Positions 48,311-58,176 are shown, numbered from the stretch's first letter. The stretch: DNA of 64,000 nt from Ectothiorhodosinus mongolicus (GCF_022406875.1 NZ_CP023018.1:1006784-1070783); one strand, 5' to 3'. Notes: generated by a model from the letters alone, not told the origin. Program-made: numbers and translations.

Positions 48311-50988
48311 AGGCGTTTGAAGACTTTTTTGATCCCCTCATCTTCGGGGCTATTCTGGATTTTAAATCCCAGACGACGTATCAAGGCTAGCATATTGGTG
48401 TTTTGCACGAGCACTTCGCCTTCGATGGTGCGCAAGCCACGTGAGCGGGCTACGTCCATCAGCTCATTCATTAAATAGCTGCCAATGCCTTTTTGTGTCC
48501 AATCATCCGCCACTGTGATTGCAAATTCACAGCTGAGTTGGTCGGGATTGGCGGTATATCGGGCGACCGCCACTTGTAACTCACCGCCATCAGGTTGTTC
48601 ACGCACGGCGATTAAGGCCATCTCGCGGTCGTAATCGATTTGCGTAAAGCGCACCAGCATATGCGGGGTTAACTCATGTACTGCTTGCATGAATCGGAAA
48701 TAGCGCGATTCGGCGGATAAGTGGCGCACAAACTGCTGTTCGATCTCGGCATCCTCAGGACGGATCGGGCGAATGGTCAGATTCGTGCCGTCCGCCAGCT
48801 GCCATTGTTTGACCAAATGCGCGGGATAGGGGTGAATCGCCATATGTGCGTAGCGATCCGGCATGCTGGGTGGGTAATCCACACTGATACGGGCATCGAC
48901 TGCCGCCAGACCGTTTTCATCAGCAATCAGCGGATTGATATCTAATTCCTGGATTTCCGGAAGCTCACAGACCATTTCTGAAACGCGCAGCAAAACGCGT
49001 TCCAAGGCTTCTTTATCGACCGCAGGCATATTGCGGAATTGTTTGAGCATGGCTGCCACTCGGGTGCGGGCAATCATCCCTTCGATAATGACCTCATTAA
49101 GTGGCGGTAAGGCCACAGCACGATCTTTGAGAATTTCCACCGAGGTACCCCCCGAGCCAAAACTGATCACGGGACCAAAAGCCGGGTCGCGTATCACGCC
49201 GACCATGAGTTCACGACCATGGGTGCTTTTGTGCATGCTTTCTATAGTGACGCCAGTGATGCGCGCGTCGGGCCTTATGCGTTGGGCGGTTTCCACCATC
49301 GACTGAAATGCACTGCGCACAGATTCAGCACTACTGATGTTTAAGCGTACGCCCTGGACGTCAGATTTATGACTGATATCGGGGGAATCAATCTTCATGG
49401 CTACCGGATAGCCTACAGTGCCGGCCGCAACCAATGCCTCTCCGGCTGTCGTGGCTCTGGCAGTTTGGGTAACCGGAATACGAAAGGCATTGAGCACCGC
49501 TTTGGACTCCATGGTGCTCAGCACTTTGCGGCCATCACTTAGGGCACCCTCGATGATCAGCCGAGCGCTCTTGATATCTGTGCCATTGCGGTCTGTTAAT
49601 GGGCCAGGTACCTGCAGCAGTAAGCGTTGGTTGCGTTGGTGTGCGGCCAGATAGGAAAAAGCCTCGACACCCGCCTCGGGGGTGGTGAACTGAGGCAGAT
49701 GTTCCCGCGTAAAATGCTCGCGGGCTGTGGCCACTTGGCCTTTCCCCATCCAACAAGCAATCACCGGCTTTTCGGCACTGGCAGTAGCCTGGGTCACCAC
49801 TTGGGCAGCACCGAGAGGATCAGTCATGGCCTGAGGCGTGAGCAGCACAATCGTGGCATCTACGCCTTCATCGGCGAGACAGACTTCAATGGCTTTTTCA
49901 TAGCGGGCCGGTTCAGCATCTCCCAAGATGTCGATAGGATTGCCATGCGACCAATGCTCAGGCAAAACACCATCCAGAGCATCGAGACTTTGCTCCGAGA
50001 GATGCGCGATGGCTAGGTCCAATTCCACTGCCCGATCTGTGGCCATGACCCCGGGGCCGCCTGCATTGGTGATAATGGCCAAGCGATTGCCACTGACTCG
50101 GTAGCCGCTGGAGAGAATGCGTGCCGCGGAGAACAATTGCTGAATGGTGGTGGCGCGCACAGCACCAGCTCGCTCCAGCGCTGCATCAAACACATCATCG
50201 GCACCAACCAAGGCGCCGGTATGGGACATCGCCGCTTTGGACCCTTCGGCATGGCGCCCGGCCTTGATCACGATCACCGGTTTCATGCGAGCTGCGGCGC
50301 GCAGGCCACTCATGAAACGTCGGGCATTTTGGATGCCTTCGACATACAACAAGATACTGCGCGTCTCACGATCTAAAGCCAGATAATCCAAGACATCCCC
50401 GAAGTCGACATCACAGGCATCCCCCAAGGAAGCCACGGCAGAAAAGCCGATTTGTTCGCTTTCGGCCCAATCTAAAATAGCCGTACAAATGGCCCCTGAC
50501 TGCGACACCAGGGCCAGTTTTCCGGGTGTCGCTCGGTTCTTGCTGAAGGTGGCATTGATGCCGCGACTGGGGCGCATCACGCCAAGGCAATTGGGACCGA
50601 TGATGCGCAGATCAAACTCGCGGGATAGCTCCACGACTTCTTCCTGCAAGCGTTTGCCACCGGGGCCGCTCTCACCAAAGCCGGCGGAGAGAATGACCGC
50701 GGCGCGGACACCATTTTCACCACAGTGACGCAGCAGGGCAGGGATAGTTTTGGCCGGCGTGGTAATAACCGCGAGCTCGACGGGTTTGCCTATAGTTTCA
50801 ATATCCGGAAACGCGCTAAGGCCTTGGATGGTTTTGTGTTTGGGATTAACGGGGTAAATGGGTGCTTTAAAACCCGCGTCAAGCAGGTTTGCCAAGACAA
50901 TCTGGCCCAATGCATTCTCGCGCTCGCTGGCACCAATAACGGCAATGCTTTGGGGAGTGAAAATGCGATTCAGATAATGCGGACCCAT
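48307..50988 (-). CDS. Fused ADP-forming acyl-CoA synthetase-like / GNAT acetyltransferase (Pat-like)
   Basis: An 893-residue protein. An N-terminal CoA-binding Rossmann domain (SIAVIGASERENALGQIVLANL) and succinyl-CoA ligase-like domains come first, with KAAMSHTGALVG around His256. An ATP-grasp domain follows (about residues 470-700, GYPVAMKIDSPDISHKSDVQGV). The C-terminal GNAT domain (about 725-893) has an acetyl-CoA-binding segment QKGIGSYLMNELMDVARSRG. This is the architecture of the protein lysine acetyltransferase Pat of Salmonella, which inactivates acetyl-CoA synthetase. Relatives with an active ligase half make or use acyl-CoA. Divergent from a deacetylase gene. Confidence 0.92.
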   Translation of the reverse strand: MGPHYLNRIFTPQSIAVIGASERENALGQIVLANLLDAGFKAPIYPVNPKHKTIQGLSAFPDIETIGKPVELAVITTPAKTIPALLRHCGENGVRAAVILSAGFGESGPGGKRLQEEVVELSREFDLRIIGPNCLGVMRPSRGINATFSKNRATPGKLALVSQSGAICTAILDWAESEQIGFSAVASLGDACDVDFGDVLDYLALDRETRSILLYVEGIQNARRFMSGLRAAARMKPVIVIKAGRHAEGSKAAMSHTGALVGADDVFDAALERAGAVRATTIQQLFSAARILSSGYRVSGNRLAIITNAGGPGVMATDRAVELDLAIAHLSEQSLDALDGVLPEHWSHGNPIDILGDAEPARYEKAIEVCLADEGVDATIVLLTPQAMTDPLGAAQVVTQATASAEKPVIACWMGKGQVATAREHFTREHLPQFTTPEAGVEAFSYLAAHQRNQRLLLQVPGPLTDRNGTDIKSARLIIEGALSDGRKVLSTMESKAVLNAFRIPVTQTARATTAGEALVAAGTVGYPVAMKIDSPDISHKSDVQGVRLNISSAESVRSAFQSMVETAQRIRPDARITGVTIESMHKSTHGRELMVGVIRDPAFGPVISFGSGGTSVEILKDRAVALPPLNEVIIEGMIARTRVAAMLKQFRNMPAVDKEALERVLLRVSEMVCELPEIQELDINPLIADENGLAAVDARISVDYPPSMPDRYAHMAIHPYPAHLVKQWQLADGTNLTIRPIRPEDAEIEQQFVRHLSAESRYFRFMQAVHELTPHMLVRFTQIDYDREMALIAVREQPDGGELQVAVARYTANPDQLSCEFAITVADDWTQKGIGSYLMNELMDVARSRGLRTIEGEVLVQNTNMLALIRRLGFKIQNSPEDEGIKKVFKRL

Positions 50989-51101
50989 ACTACCCTCGTA
51001 AAAAATACTTCTAACAGGGTTTTATTATACGACGATTGCTGCGCTGCAACGTGGGTCGTTTGGGTTAAACTTTTGTGAAACCCACTGGAGTCAAGAAAAC
51101 C

Positions 51102-52031
51102 GTGAGCATCGCATTCATTACCCATCATGATTGCACCCGCCATGAGATGACCCCTGAGCATCCAGAGGCACCCGAACGTTTGGGTGCTATCGATGATCGC
51201 CTGTTGGCCTCGGGCATTGGCATCTTATTGCGTCATTACGACGCACCTTTGGCAACCAATGAGGCCATACTCAGGGCCCACGCCCCGGCCTATTTGGCTT
51301 GGCTGGAACAGCAAGTTCCCGAAAAGGGTTCTTTGGCATTGTTGGATCAGGGTGATACCGCGATCAATGCCTACTCATTGACCGCCGCACGCCGCGCGGC
51401 AGGCGCTGCTGTGCTGGCGGTAGATTTGGTCATGTCGGGGGAAGCCAGTAGTGCATTTTGCAGCGTTAGGCCCCCAGGGCATCATGCTGAGCGCGCGCGA
51501 GCTATGGGTTTTTGCATCTTTAATAACGTTGCTGTGGCGGCGATGCATGCCCTCGAACATCATCACTTATCGCGCGTGGCGATTGTGGATTTCGATGTGC
51601 ATCACGGCAATGGCACAGAGGAAATCTGTAGCGATAAACCTCAGATTCTTTTTTGTTCAACGTTCCAGCACCCATTTTACCCTTTTGTCGGTGAGGCATC
51701 AGATACAGACACTTTAGTGAATGTGCCGTTACCGGCTGGAACCGGGAGTGCCGCATTTCGCCAAGCCATACGTGACCATTGGTTGCCGGCGCTGGAGCGG
51801 GTCAAGCCTGAACTCATCATCATTTCTGCGGGGTTTGATGCGCATCGCGAGGAAGATATGGGGGGTATGTCATTGGTTGAGGATGACTTTGCCTGGGTGA
51901 CCCAAGAATTGAAGGCTATTGCCAAACGCCATTCGCAGGGGAGGTTGGTTTCCTGTTTAGAGGGCGGCTACAACCTGTCGTCACTGGGGCGCTCAGTGAC
52001 CGTACATCTGGATGCCCTCATCGGCCATTAG
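51102..52031 (+). CDS. Histone deacetylase family protein (AcuC/HDAC-like)
   Basis: A 309-residue zinc-dependent deacetylase. Active-site motifs are all present: RPPGHHAERA, FDVHHGNGTEEI, SAGFDAHREED and CLEGGYNLSSL. The GTG at 51102 gives the usual start (MSIAFITHHDC); a GTG at 51075 would add nine residues. Bacterial members deacetylate acetyl-CoA synthetase (AcuC) or small substrates such as acetylpolyamines. Divergent placement from the Pat-like gene favours a protein-deacetylase role, as inference. Confidence 0.92.
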   Translation: MSIAFITHHDCTRHEMTPEHPEAPERLGAIDDRLLASGIGILLRHYDAPLATNEAILRAHAPAYLAWLEQQVPEKGSLALLDQGDTAINAYSLTAARRAAGAAVLAVDLVMSGEASSAFCSVRPPGHHAERARAMGFCIFNNVAVAAMHALEHHHLSRVAIVDFDVHHGNGTEEICSDKPQILFCSTFQHPFYPFVGEASDTDTLVNVPLPAGTGSAAFRQAIRDHWLPALERVKPELIIISAGFDAHREEDMGGMSLVEDDFAWVTQELKAIAKRHSQGRLVSCLEGGYNLSSLGRSVTVHLDALIGH

Positions 52032-52066
52032 TCAATCGGTGGCAGCGCCACCGAAGACTCAGGCTT

Positions 52067-52624
52067 TCAGGCTTTCCACTTGATGTTACAACCCAGACTG
52101 GGTTTTTGCTCTGCGGGAGCTGGCTTGCCAGCAAGTAAGTCATCCAGAGCGGCCCGCATATCTTCTCCGGTCACGGGGATATCACTACCGGGCCGAGCAC
52201 CATCAAACTGGCCTCGGTAATAGAGTTTGCGGTCGGCATCAAACACGAAAAAATCCGGTGTGCAGGCTGCATCATAGGCCTTGGCGACTTCCTGAGTTTC
52301 ATCGAATAAATAGGGGAAGGTATAGCCAAATCGCCGCGCCTCATCCTGCATTTTCTCCGGGCTATCTTCCGGATAATTCTCGACATCATTTGAGTTGATG
52401 GCGATAACGGCTATCCCCTTCGCAGAGTAAGCCCGACCCAAGCGGGCAAACTCGTGACGCAGCAATTGCACAAACGGGCAATGGTTACAAATAAAGGCGA
52501 TCAGGTACCCCTTGGCTTCGGGAAAATCACTTAATGAGACGTGTTTTCCACTGCTTGGGTCCAGCAGGCGGAACTCGGGAGCCGAAGTTCCCAAGGCGAT
52601 CATGGTGGATTCAGTGCGTACCAA
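52067..52624 (-). CDS. Thioredoxin-fold (AhpC/TSA-like) protein
   Basis: A 185-residue soluble thioredoxin-family protein. The redox motif is CNHC in IAFICNHCPFVQLL, followed by INSNDVENYPEDSPEKM and a TPDFFVFD cis-Pro region. I accept the TTG at 52624 because GGGAG lies 8 bases upstream and homologues keep the short ESTMxxLGTxAPEF N-terminus; ATG 52603 is the alternative. It follows prk by 14 bp. The partner is unknown. Confidence 0.85.
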   Translation of the reverse strand: MVRTESTMIALGTSAPEFRLLDPSSGKHVSLSDFPEAKGYLIAFICNHCPFVQLLRHEFARLGRAYSAKGIAVIAINSNDVENYPEDSPEKMQDEARRFGYTFPYLFDETQEVAKAYDAACTPDFFVFDADRKLYYRGQFDGARPGSDIPVTGEDMRAALDDLLAGKPAPAEQKPSLGCNIKWKA

Positions 52625-52638
52625 GTTGCGTTCTCCCG

Positions 52639-53529
52639 TTACCGACGTCGCTCAAGAAGATCATGAATGATCGGTGCCAAAATAATTTCCATGGCCAGAC
52701 CCAGTTTTCCGCCTGGGATCACGATCGTGTTACGCCGCGACATGAATGAGTCCTTCAGCATATTCAATAGATATGGAAAATCTACCCCGAATTTTTTGGG
52801 GTTGCTGAAACGAATCACAATTAAACTCTCGTCGGGAGTTGGGATGTCGCGGGCGATGAACGGGTTGGACGTATCCACCGTAGGAACACGTTGGAAGTTA
52901 ACATCCGTGCGCGAGAACTGCGGAGTGATGTAATTCACGTAATCGGGCATGCGCCGCAAGATCGTGTCAACAATGGCCTCAGCAGAATAACCTCTTTCGG
53001 CATTATCGCGAAAAATCTTTTGAATCCACTCAAGATTAACAATGGGCACGACACCGATGCCTAAATCGACATGCTGCGCACAGTTGGTATCACCATCGGC
53101 AACTAAACCATGCAAGCCCTCATAAAACATCAGATCTGAGCCTGTTGGGATATCTTCCCAAGGCGTGAATTCGCCTGGCTTGAGGCTGGTGCCAAGCCGA
53201 CCATTGTGTGCTTCAGCTTCTTCGTCACTGTGCAGGTAATAACGTTTTTTACCGCCGCCGGTGGCGCCGTAGGTCTTAAACAGGTCTTCAAGCTTGTCGA
53301 ACAGGTTTGATTCTGGTCCGAAATGGCTGAAGTGATCATTGCCGTGGGAGGCAGCCTCTTGCATCGCCTGTTTCATTTCCACGCGATTAAAGCGATGAAA
53401 GCTGTCGCCCTCAATGATGACCGGATTGATCTGCTCACGGCGAAAAATATGTTCGAAGGCATTCTTAATGGTAGAAGTTCCAGCTCCCGAAGAACCAGTA
53501 ACCGCAACAATCGGATGTTTCGTGGACAT
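52639..53529 (-). CDS. prkB: Phosphoribulokinase (class I, bacterial)
   Basis: A 296-residue enzyme that phosphorylates ribulose 5-phosphate to the RuBisCO substrate. The P-loop is AVTGSSGAGTSTIK near residue 9, then IEGDSFHRFNRVEMK, the HFGPESNLFDKLE region and LMFYEGLHGLVADG. It is the octameric proteobacterial type, allosterically controlled by NADH and AMP in relatives, not the redox-regulated plant type; only one cysteine is visible. It lies 47 kb from cbbL, outside the carboxysome operon. Confidence 0.96.
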   Translation of the reverse strand: MSTKHPIVAVTGSSGAGTSTIKNAFEHIFRREQINPVIIEGDSFHRFNRVEMKQAMQEAASHGNDHFSHFGPESNLFDKLEDLFKTYGATGGGKKRYYLHSDEEAEAHNGRLGTSLKPGEFTPWEDIPTGSDLMFYEGLHGLVADGDTNCAQHVDLGIGVVPIVNLEWIQKIFRDNAERGYSAEAIVDTILRRMPDYVNYITPQFSRTDVNFQRVPTVDTSNPFIARDIPTPDESLIVIRFSNPKKFGVDFPYLLNMLKDSFMSRRNTIVIPGGKLGLAMEIILAPIIHDLLERRR

Positions 53530-53615
53530 ATCAGACTCCCCAAAGGCTTAAAATAATTGGTCGCTGCCATCATGCTTAGATAGCAGCGTTTCCCCATAGT
53601 GTGTATGGAATTGCC

Positions 53616-55457
53616 TCAGAAAACCAGATTTAGCATGGTCAGCGAGACGACGAGGAACAATATCGTCATGATGCCGCCGGCTTTCATGAAGTCAATCACC
53701 CGATAGCCACCAGGGCCCATGATGAGAGCGTTGACTTGATGTGTGGGGATGAGGAACGAATTTGAAGTGGCAATGGCGACGGTCAATGCAAAGACCCGAG
53801 GATCTGCATCCATTCCCATGGTTTGAGCAGCCATAGCAAAGCTCACAGCCAGCGGTACTAACAGGACAGTGGCTCCAACATTCGACATTACCAAGGTAAA
53901 AAAGGTGGCGAGAATGGCCATAGTCGCTTGCAAGACCCAAGGTGAGACAACCCCGAGGAAATTGAGCGTTTCCTGAGCAATCCATGCCGCAGTGCCGGTT
54001 TGTTCTACCGCGGCGCCTAAGGGGATGAGACTGGCCAGCAGGAATACAGTTTTCCAGCTCACGGCTTTATAGGCTTCGTCAATGCTCAAGACACCAGTGA
54101 GAATCATGCCCAAGGCACCGGTCAGTAGGGCAACTGATAGGCGTAGATCAGTGAAGAGAATCAGGCCTAAGGTGATGGCAAAAAACACCAGTGCATAGGG
54201 TACTTTTTTGGGGCGTAGATCCTCATGCGGGTAATCGCTGGTGATGACTACGAAATCGCGATCTTTATCGACGCGCGCCAAAGAGTCCCAACGGCAATGG
54301 CAGACCAAGGTGTCGCCCGCCTGCAAAGCGACGTCGCGCACATTGTCGCGGATCGTGTCCTGATTGCGATGAATGCCTAGAACCGAGAGGCCATAGGTTT
54401 TACGCATGGCGATATCAGTGACCCGTTTGCCCAGCAGCCCAGAGCCGGGGGGCAGCACCACCTCAGCAACACCCGATTGGGTCGCAGCCATGGCGTCTAA
54501 AAAGACATCAAGCCGATCTTTAAGTGGCTGGCCTGCGCGTGCGGCGAAGGCTTCTAAAGCCTCGCTGCGACCCATGATGGCAAGGTGGGCATTGGCTTCA
54601 ATGACTAAGCCTCCCCATGGGCCTACGCGCAACTCGCCATTCATGAAAGTGCCAATGATGAAGATGGGAAACTCCGCCTCGATGTCGCGAATGGTTTGTC
54701 CAGCTAGCGGGCTTTTCTCACCCAGACGCAGTTCACGAATAACAAAATCCATCCCGTAGACCCGCTGGAAATATTCCTCGGTGCTCTCGATGCCAGCCGT
54801 CGCATCGGCTTTTTTTGCCGGCAGGACAAAGCGCCCTAGCAATACGAAATAAAGGATGCCAGTGATCACCAGGGCGATACCGATAGGCGTCACATCAAAT
54901 AGCTGAAAAGGTTCCATCCCTGCAGGCAGCAGATCATTGAGCAAAATCAGCGGGCTTGAACCCACCATGGTCATGGTGCCACCTAAGATCGCACAAAAGC
55001 CCATAGGCATGAGCAAGCGTGACATATTGAGCCCCGTGCGGGCGCTGATGCGCGATACCACAGGAAGGAACAGTGCTGCCGCACCCACATTTTGCATGAA
55101 GCTGGAGATAACTCCGACTGTGCCCGAGACCATGGGGATGATCCGTTTTTCTGTGGTACCACCGGTACGCAGAATAAACGACGCGACACTCGACATAATC
55201 CCCGTTTTATCCAGGCCAGCGCCGATGATCATCACGGCGATAATGGAGATCACCGCATTACTGGCAAATCCGTCAAAAAGCCGTTGGGGATCGCTGATAG
55301 ATTCTAGGCCTGGGACCAGGCTTAGTAAGCCCAGCAAAACCATGACCGCGACGGCCGCAACATCGATTCTAACGACTTCGGTGACAAAGAGAACGATGGT
55401 GAGAGCCAACAACCCTAAGACGACCGCCATTTGCGGTGTGAAAATGATTTCTTGCAC
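53616..55457 (-). CDS. SLC13/DASS-family transporter with TrkA-C domains
   Basis: A 613-residue membrane carrier. About five to six helices (VVLGLLALTIVLFVTEVVRIDVAAVAV onward) precede a cytoplasmic insertion with two RCK_C/TrkA-C domains (about residues 215-385). A second set of helices ends with the family-like SNVGATVLLVPLAVSFA and TSNSFLIPTHQVNALI. Such fusions transport sulfate, dicarboxylates or other anions; sulfate or another sulfur anion would suit this organism but is unproven. The start appears to be GTG 55457, with no clear Shine-Dalgarno; ATG 55430 is in frame. Confidence 0.88.
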   Translation of the reverse strand: MQEIIFTPQMAVVLGLLALTIVLFVTEVVRIDVAAVAVMVLLGLLSLVPGLESISDPQRLFDGFASNAVISIIAVMIIGAGLDKTGIMSSVASFILRTGGTTEKRIIPMVSGTVGVISSFMQNVGAAALFLPVVSRISARTGLNMSRLLMPMGFCAILGGTMTMVGSSPLILLNDLLPAGMEPFQLFDVTPIGIALVITGILYFVLLGRFVLPAKKADATAGIESTEEYFQRVYGMDFVIRELRLGEKSPLAGQTIRDIEAEFPIFIIGTFMNGELRVGPWGGLVIEANAHLAIMGRSEALEAFAARAGQPLKDRLDVFLDAMAATQSGVAEVVLPPGSGLLGKRVTDIAMRKTYGLSVLGIHRNQDTIRDNVRDVALQAGDTLVCHCRWDSLARVDKDRDFVVITSDYPHEDLRPKKVPYALVFFAITLGLILFTDLRLSVALLTGALGMILTGVLSIDEAYKAVSWKTVFLLASLIPLGAAVEQTGTAAWIAQETLNFLGVVSPWVLQATMAILATFFTLVMSNVGATVLLVPLAVSFAMAAQTMGMDADPRVFALTVAIATSNSFLIPTHQVNALIMGPGGYRVIDFMKAGGIMTILFLVVSLTMLNLVF

Positions 55458-55573
55458 TTTTGTTATAAAGGTATGAGTGAAGGGAATATAGAGTGTAAGT
55501 TTTTTCGCGGTGCGATTAAAGGTGGCTGGCGTTTCCGTTATGCTTCAATGATCAAGAAACGAGGTGTTTTTTT

Positions 55574-56428
55574 ATGGAAAATGTGCTTCAGCCTGTCGGG
55601 CGATTCGAGTCAATTGTTCTGGCCAGTGATGGGACAGAACACAGTGAGGGCGCCAAGACTCTGGCTTTCTCCATTGCCAAAGCTTGCTCTGCCGAGCTAC
55701 TGATCATTCGTATCGTGCTGACCAATCCGGAATATGAGTACATGGCTCCTGACCGTGTCGAACAAGAGACACAAGCGGCGCAAGAGTCACTGGAGGCCAT
55801 GCAAGCTGAGGCTCAGGCCATGGGTATTTCATGCCGTATCGCCGTAAGGCATGGGGTAGATCCTTACATGGGGGTGGTCAATATAGCGGAGGAATCTCAT
55901 GCCGATTGCGTGGTTGTTGGCCGCCGCCACCGCAGCGACTTAGCGCGTTTGTTGGTGGGTGATTCCACAGCGAAAATGATTGGCCACGCTGCCTGCAATG
56001 TTTTGGTTACCTCTGCGGATGCATTGGCGCCCCAGCAAGGCATTTTGGTGGCCACCGATGGCTCGCGTCAGGCTGATGCCGCCTGTATGGCGGCAGCGCG
56101 ATTAGCCACTGAATATCGCTTACCCCTCAAAGTGGTCTCAGTTGCTCAAGAGGCTTCAGGTAGTCAGGGTCAAACCGATGCAGGGTATTGCGTCGAGCGC
56201 GTGATCACTGCCTTAGCGCCAGCTCTTGCTGATGTGGGCGTTGCCATTGAAGGTTTGGTAGAGGTGGGGCGCGCTGATGAGGCCATCAATGAGGCCGCCA
56301 GAAGACACGGTGCTGATCTTGTGGTGGTTGGCAGTCACGGCCGCACAGGCTTGCAGCGATTGATCATGGGTAGTGTGTCCGAGCGGGTTGTGGCCCACGC
56401 CAGCAGTCCTGTGCTCGTGGTTAAGTAA
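55574..56428 (+). CDS. Tandem universal stress protein (UspA x2)
   Basis: A 284-residue protein with two UspA domains (about residues 12-145 and 150-284). ATP-binding-type motifs are VVGRRHRSDLARLLVGDSTAKMIGHA (split over two lines of the fold) and VVGSHGRTGLQRLIMGSVSE. GAGG precedes the ATG. It is divergent from the SLC13 carrier and overlaps trmB tail-to-tail by 8 bp. Confidence 0.92.
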   Translation: MENVLQPVGRFESIVLASDGTEHSEGAKTLAFSIAKACSAELLIIRIVLTNPEYEYMAPDRVEQETQAAQESLEAMQAEAQAMGISCRIAVRHGVDPYMGVVNIAEESHADCVVVGRRHRSDLARLLVGDSTAKMIGHAACNVLVTSADALAPQQGILVATDGSRQADAACMAAARLATEYRLPLKVVSVAQEASGSQGQTDAGYCVERVITALAPALADVGVAIEGLVEVGRADEAINEAARRHGADLVVVGSHGRTGLQRLIMGSVSERVVAHASSPVLVVK

Positions 56429-57092
56429 GCGCTGCTCGCGTGTACATTAAATCCCAAACGCCATGCCCCAGGCGTTGCCCACGTTGTTCAAACTTGGTGA
56501 GCGGCCGATACTCAGGTCTGGGGCTGAAACAGCCGCGCCCCGCATCATTCTTCAAACCGGGCTCCGCATCCAGTACCGCGAGCATCTGCTGTGCATAGTC
56601 TTGCCAATCCGTAGCCAAATGGATCTGACCTTCGGGCCGCAAACGCGCACATACCAACTGGATAAATTCGGATTGGATTAAGCGCCGCTTGTGGTGCCGC
56701 TTTTTGGGCCAAGGGTCAGGGAAAAAAATCTGCACCCCATCGAGGCTGTTTTCTGGTATCGATTCCCGCAGTACTTCTACAGCGTCATGACACAGAATAT
56801 GTATATTCGTGAGTGACAATTGTTCGATTTGTTGCAGCAATTGGCCCACGCCCGGACGATGTACCTCGATACCAATGAACCGCCGGTCGGGACGAGCGGC
56901 GGCCATGGCAGCTAGGCTTGCACCGTTGCCAAAGCCAATCTCCAGTGTCACGGGTGCAGGCTCAGCGAGTAGTTCGGATAGGCGGGGATCGGCGAAGTCT
57001 AAACCCCAGAGCGGCCACAAGGTCTCAAGGGCGTTAGCCTGCCCGGTGGTGAGTCTGCCCTCGCGGCGGACGAAACTGCGAATTTGTCGAAT
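56421..57092 (-). CDS. trmB: tRNA (guanine-N7)-methyltransferase TrmB with a non-canonical start
   Basis: TrmB makes m7G46 in the tRNA variable loop. SAM-binding LEIGFGNGASLAAMA, GIEVHRPGVG, FPDPWPKKRHHKRR and the C-terminal TKFEQRGQRLGHGVWDLMY are diagnostic. The first ATG/GTG/TTG-type start is TTG at 57018-57020, but the frame stays open for 24 codons upstream and encodes IRSFVRREGRLTTGQANALE, the conserved TrmB N-terminus. No ATG, GTG or TTG occurs there. The likely starts are ATT at 57090-57092, which overlaps the thiG stop by one base, or CTG at 57093-57095. The product would be about 223 residues, close to the usual length. Confidence 0.88.
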   Translation of the reverse strand: MRQIRSFVRREGRLTTGQANALETLWPLWGLDFADPRLSELLAEPAPVTLEIGFGNGASLAAMAAARPDRRFIGIEVHRPGVGQLLQQIEQLSLTNIHILCHDAVEVLRESIPENSLDGVQIFFPDPWPKKRHHKRRLIQSEFIQLVCARLRPEGQIHLATDWQDYAQQMLAVLDAEPGLKNDAGRGCFSPRPEYRPLTKFEQRGQRLGHGVWDLMYTRAALT

Positions 57093-57877
57093 CAGAAAAA
57101 AGTCCCATCAAGCGGTGATGAGGCAGAGGCATAGCGCTTGCGCGGCATGCGTCCGGCGAGAAAAGCCTCGCGACCTGCCTGAATGGCCTTTTTCATGGCT
57201 GAGGCCATGAGAACAGGATCTTTCGCCGCGGCAATAGCGGTATTCATCAATACGCCATCACACCCCAACTCCATGGCGATCGCTGCATCCGAAGCAGTGC
57301 CCACGCCCGCATCCACTAAGACAGGCACCTGAGCATTCTCCACAATCTCCAAGACGTTATAACGGTTTTGAATACCCAAGCCCGAACCGATCGGGGCAGC
57401 CAATGGCATCACCGCGATGCAGCCAATAGTCTCAAGCTCGCGGGCGATGATAGGGTCATCGCTGGTATAAACCATGACTTTGAAACCCTCGGCAACCAGT
57501 GTTTCGGCAGCTTTCAAGGTTTGTACGACGTCGGGATACAAGGTTTTTTCATCACCCAGAACTTCCAGTTTGACCAAGTCATGGCCGTCCAGTAACTCCC
57601 TGGCCAGGCGACACGTGCGCACCGCATCTTCGGCGGTGTAACACCCTGCGGTATTTGGCAGGATGGTGTATCGATCAGGCGGCAGGACATCCAGCAGATT
57701 GGCTTCGTTAGGATTTTGGCCGATATTGGTGCGGCGAATAGCGACCGTGACAATTTCCGCTCCAGAGGCTTCGGTAGCCAGTCGAGTTTCCTCGAGATCC
57801 TGGTACTTGCCGGTACCGACCAACAAGCGCGATTGGTAGGTTTTGCCGGCGAGGGTAAATGCATCTGTATTCGACAT
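57092..57877 (-). CDS. thiG: Thiazole synthase ThiG
   Basis: A 261-residue TIM-barrel enzyme that builds the thiazole phosphate of thiamine from deoxyxylulose phosphate, dehydroglycine and ThiS thiocarboxylate. [17 protein letters not shown], the Schiff-base lysine region [29 protein letters not shown] and [22 protein letters not shown] are conserved. It is 30 bp after thiS. The stop codon region is preceded by a T6 run and overlaps the probable trmB start. Confidence 0.97.
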   Translation of the reverse strand: MSNTDAFTLAGKTYQSRLLVGTGKYQDLEETRLATEASGAEIVTVAIRRTNIGQNPNEANLLDVLPPDRYTILPNTAGCYTAEDAVRTCRLARELLDGHDLVKLEVLGDEKTLYPDVVQTLKAAETLVAEGFKVMVYTSDDPIIARELETIGCIAVMPLAAPIGSGLGIQNRYNVLEIVENAQVPVLVDAGVGTASDAAIAMELGCDGVLMNTAIAAAKDPVLMASAMKKAIQAGREAFLAGRMPRKRYASASSPLDGTFF

Positions 57878-57907
57878 CTAAGCTTCCCTAAGAGACTGGG
57901 TTAAACA

Positions 57908-58108
57908 CTAGCCACCACCGATGGCCTGAACAATCTCAACCTTATCACCTGAGCGCAGTTGATGGCTGGCAAAATGGCTGCGTGGTAGAAGCTCACCATT
58001 GATTTCCATGGCCAAGCGGCGCTCGGTAAGACCCAGGTGTTGAATAAGCTCTGCAGCCGTCAAAGGATCCGAAAAATCTTGGGTGGCGCCATTCACTTCC
58101 AGCTGCAT
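57908..58108 (-). CDS. thiS: Sulfur carrier protein ThiS
   Basis: A 66-residue ubiquitin-like sulfur carrier for thiazole synthesis. The C-terminal Gly-Gly tail is VEIVQAIGGG. The ATG at 58108 has AGGA 7 bases upstream; an open frame continues to 58159 but adds a non-family leader. It precedes thiG. A dedicated thiE or thiF is not visible in the window. Confidence 0.95.
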   Translation of the reverse strand: MQLEVNGATQDFSDPLTAAELIQHLGLTERRLAMEINGELLPRSHFASHQLRSGDKVEIVQAIGGG

Positions 58109-58176
58109 AGCTTTGTCCTGTTGTTCCTGCATTGCACTCATTTTATCGCAATCTATCATGTAAACTATGAGGCTTC

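Noticed and set aside
52067-53529. Thioredoxin-like gene next to prk as a redox switch for phosphoribulokinase
   Set aside because: The kinase has only one visible cysteine (in DTNCAQH), so the regulatory disulfide of plant-type enzymes cannot form. Adjacency alone is weak.
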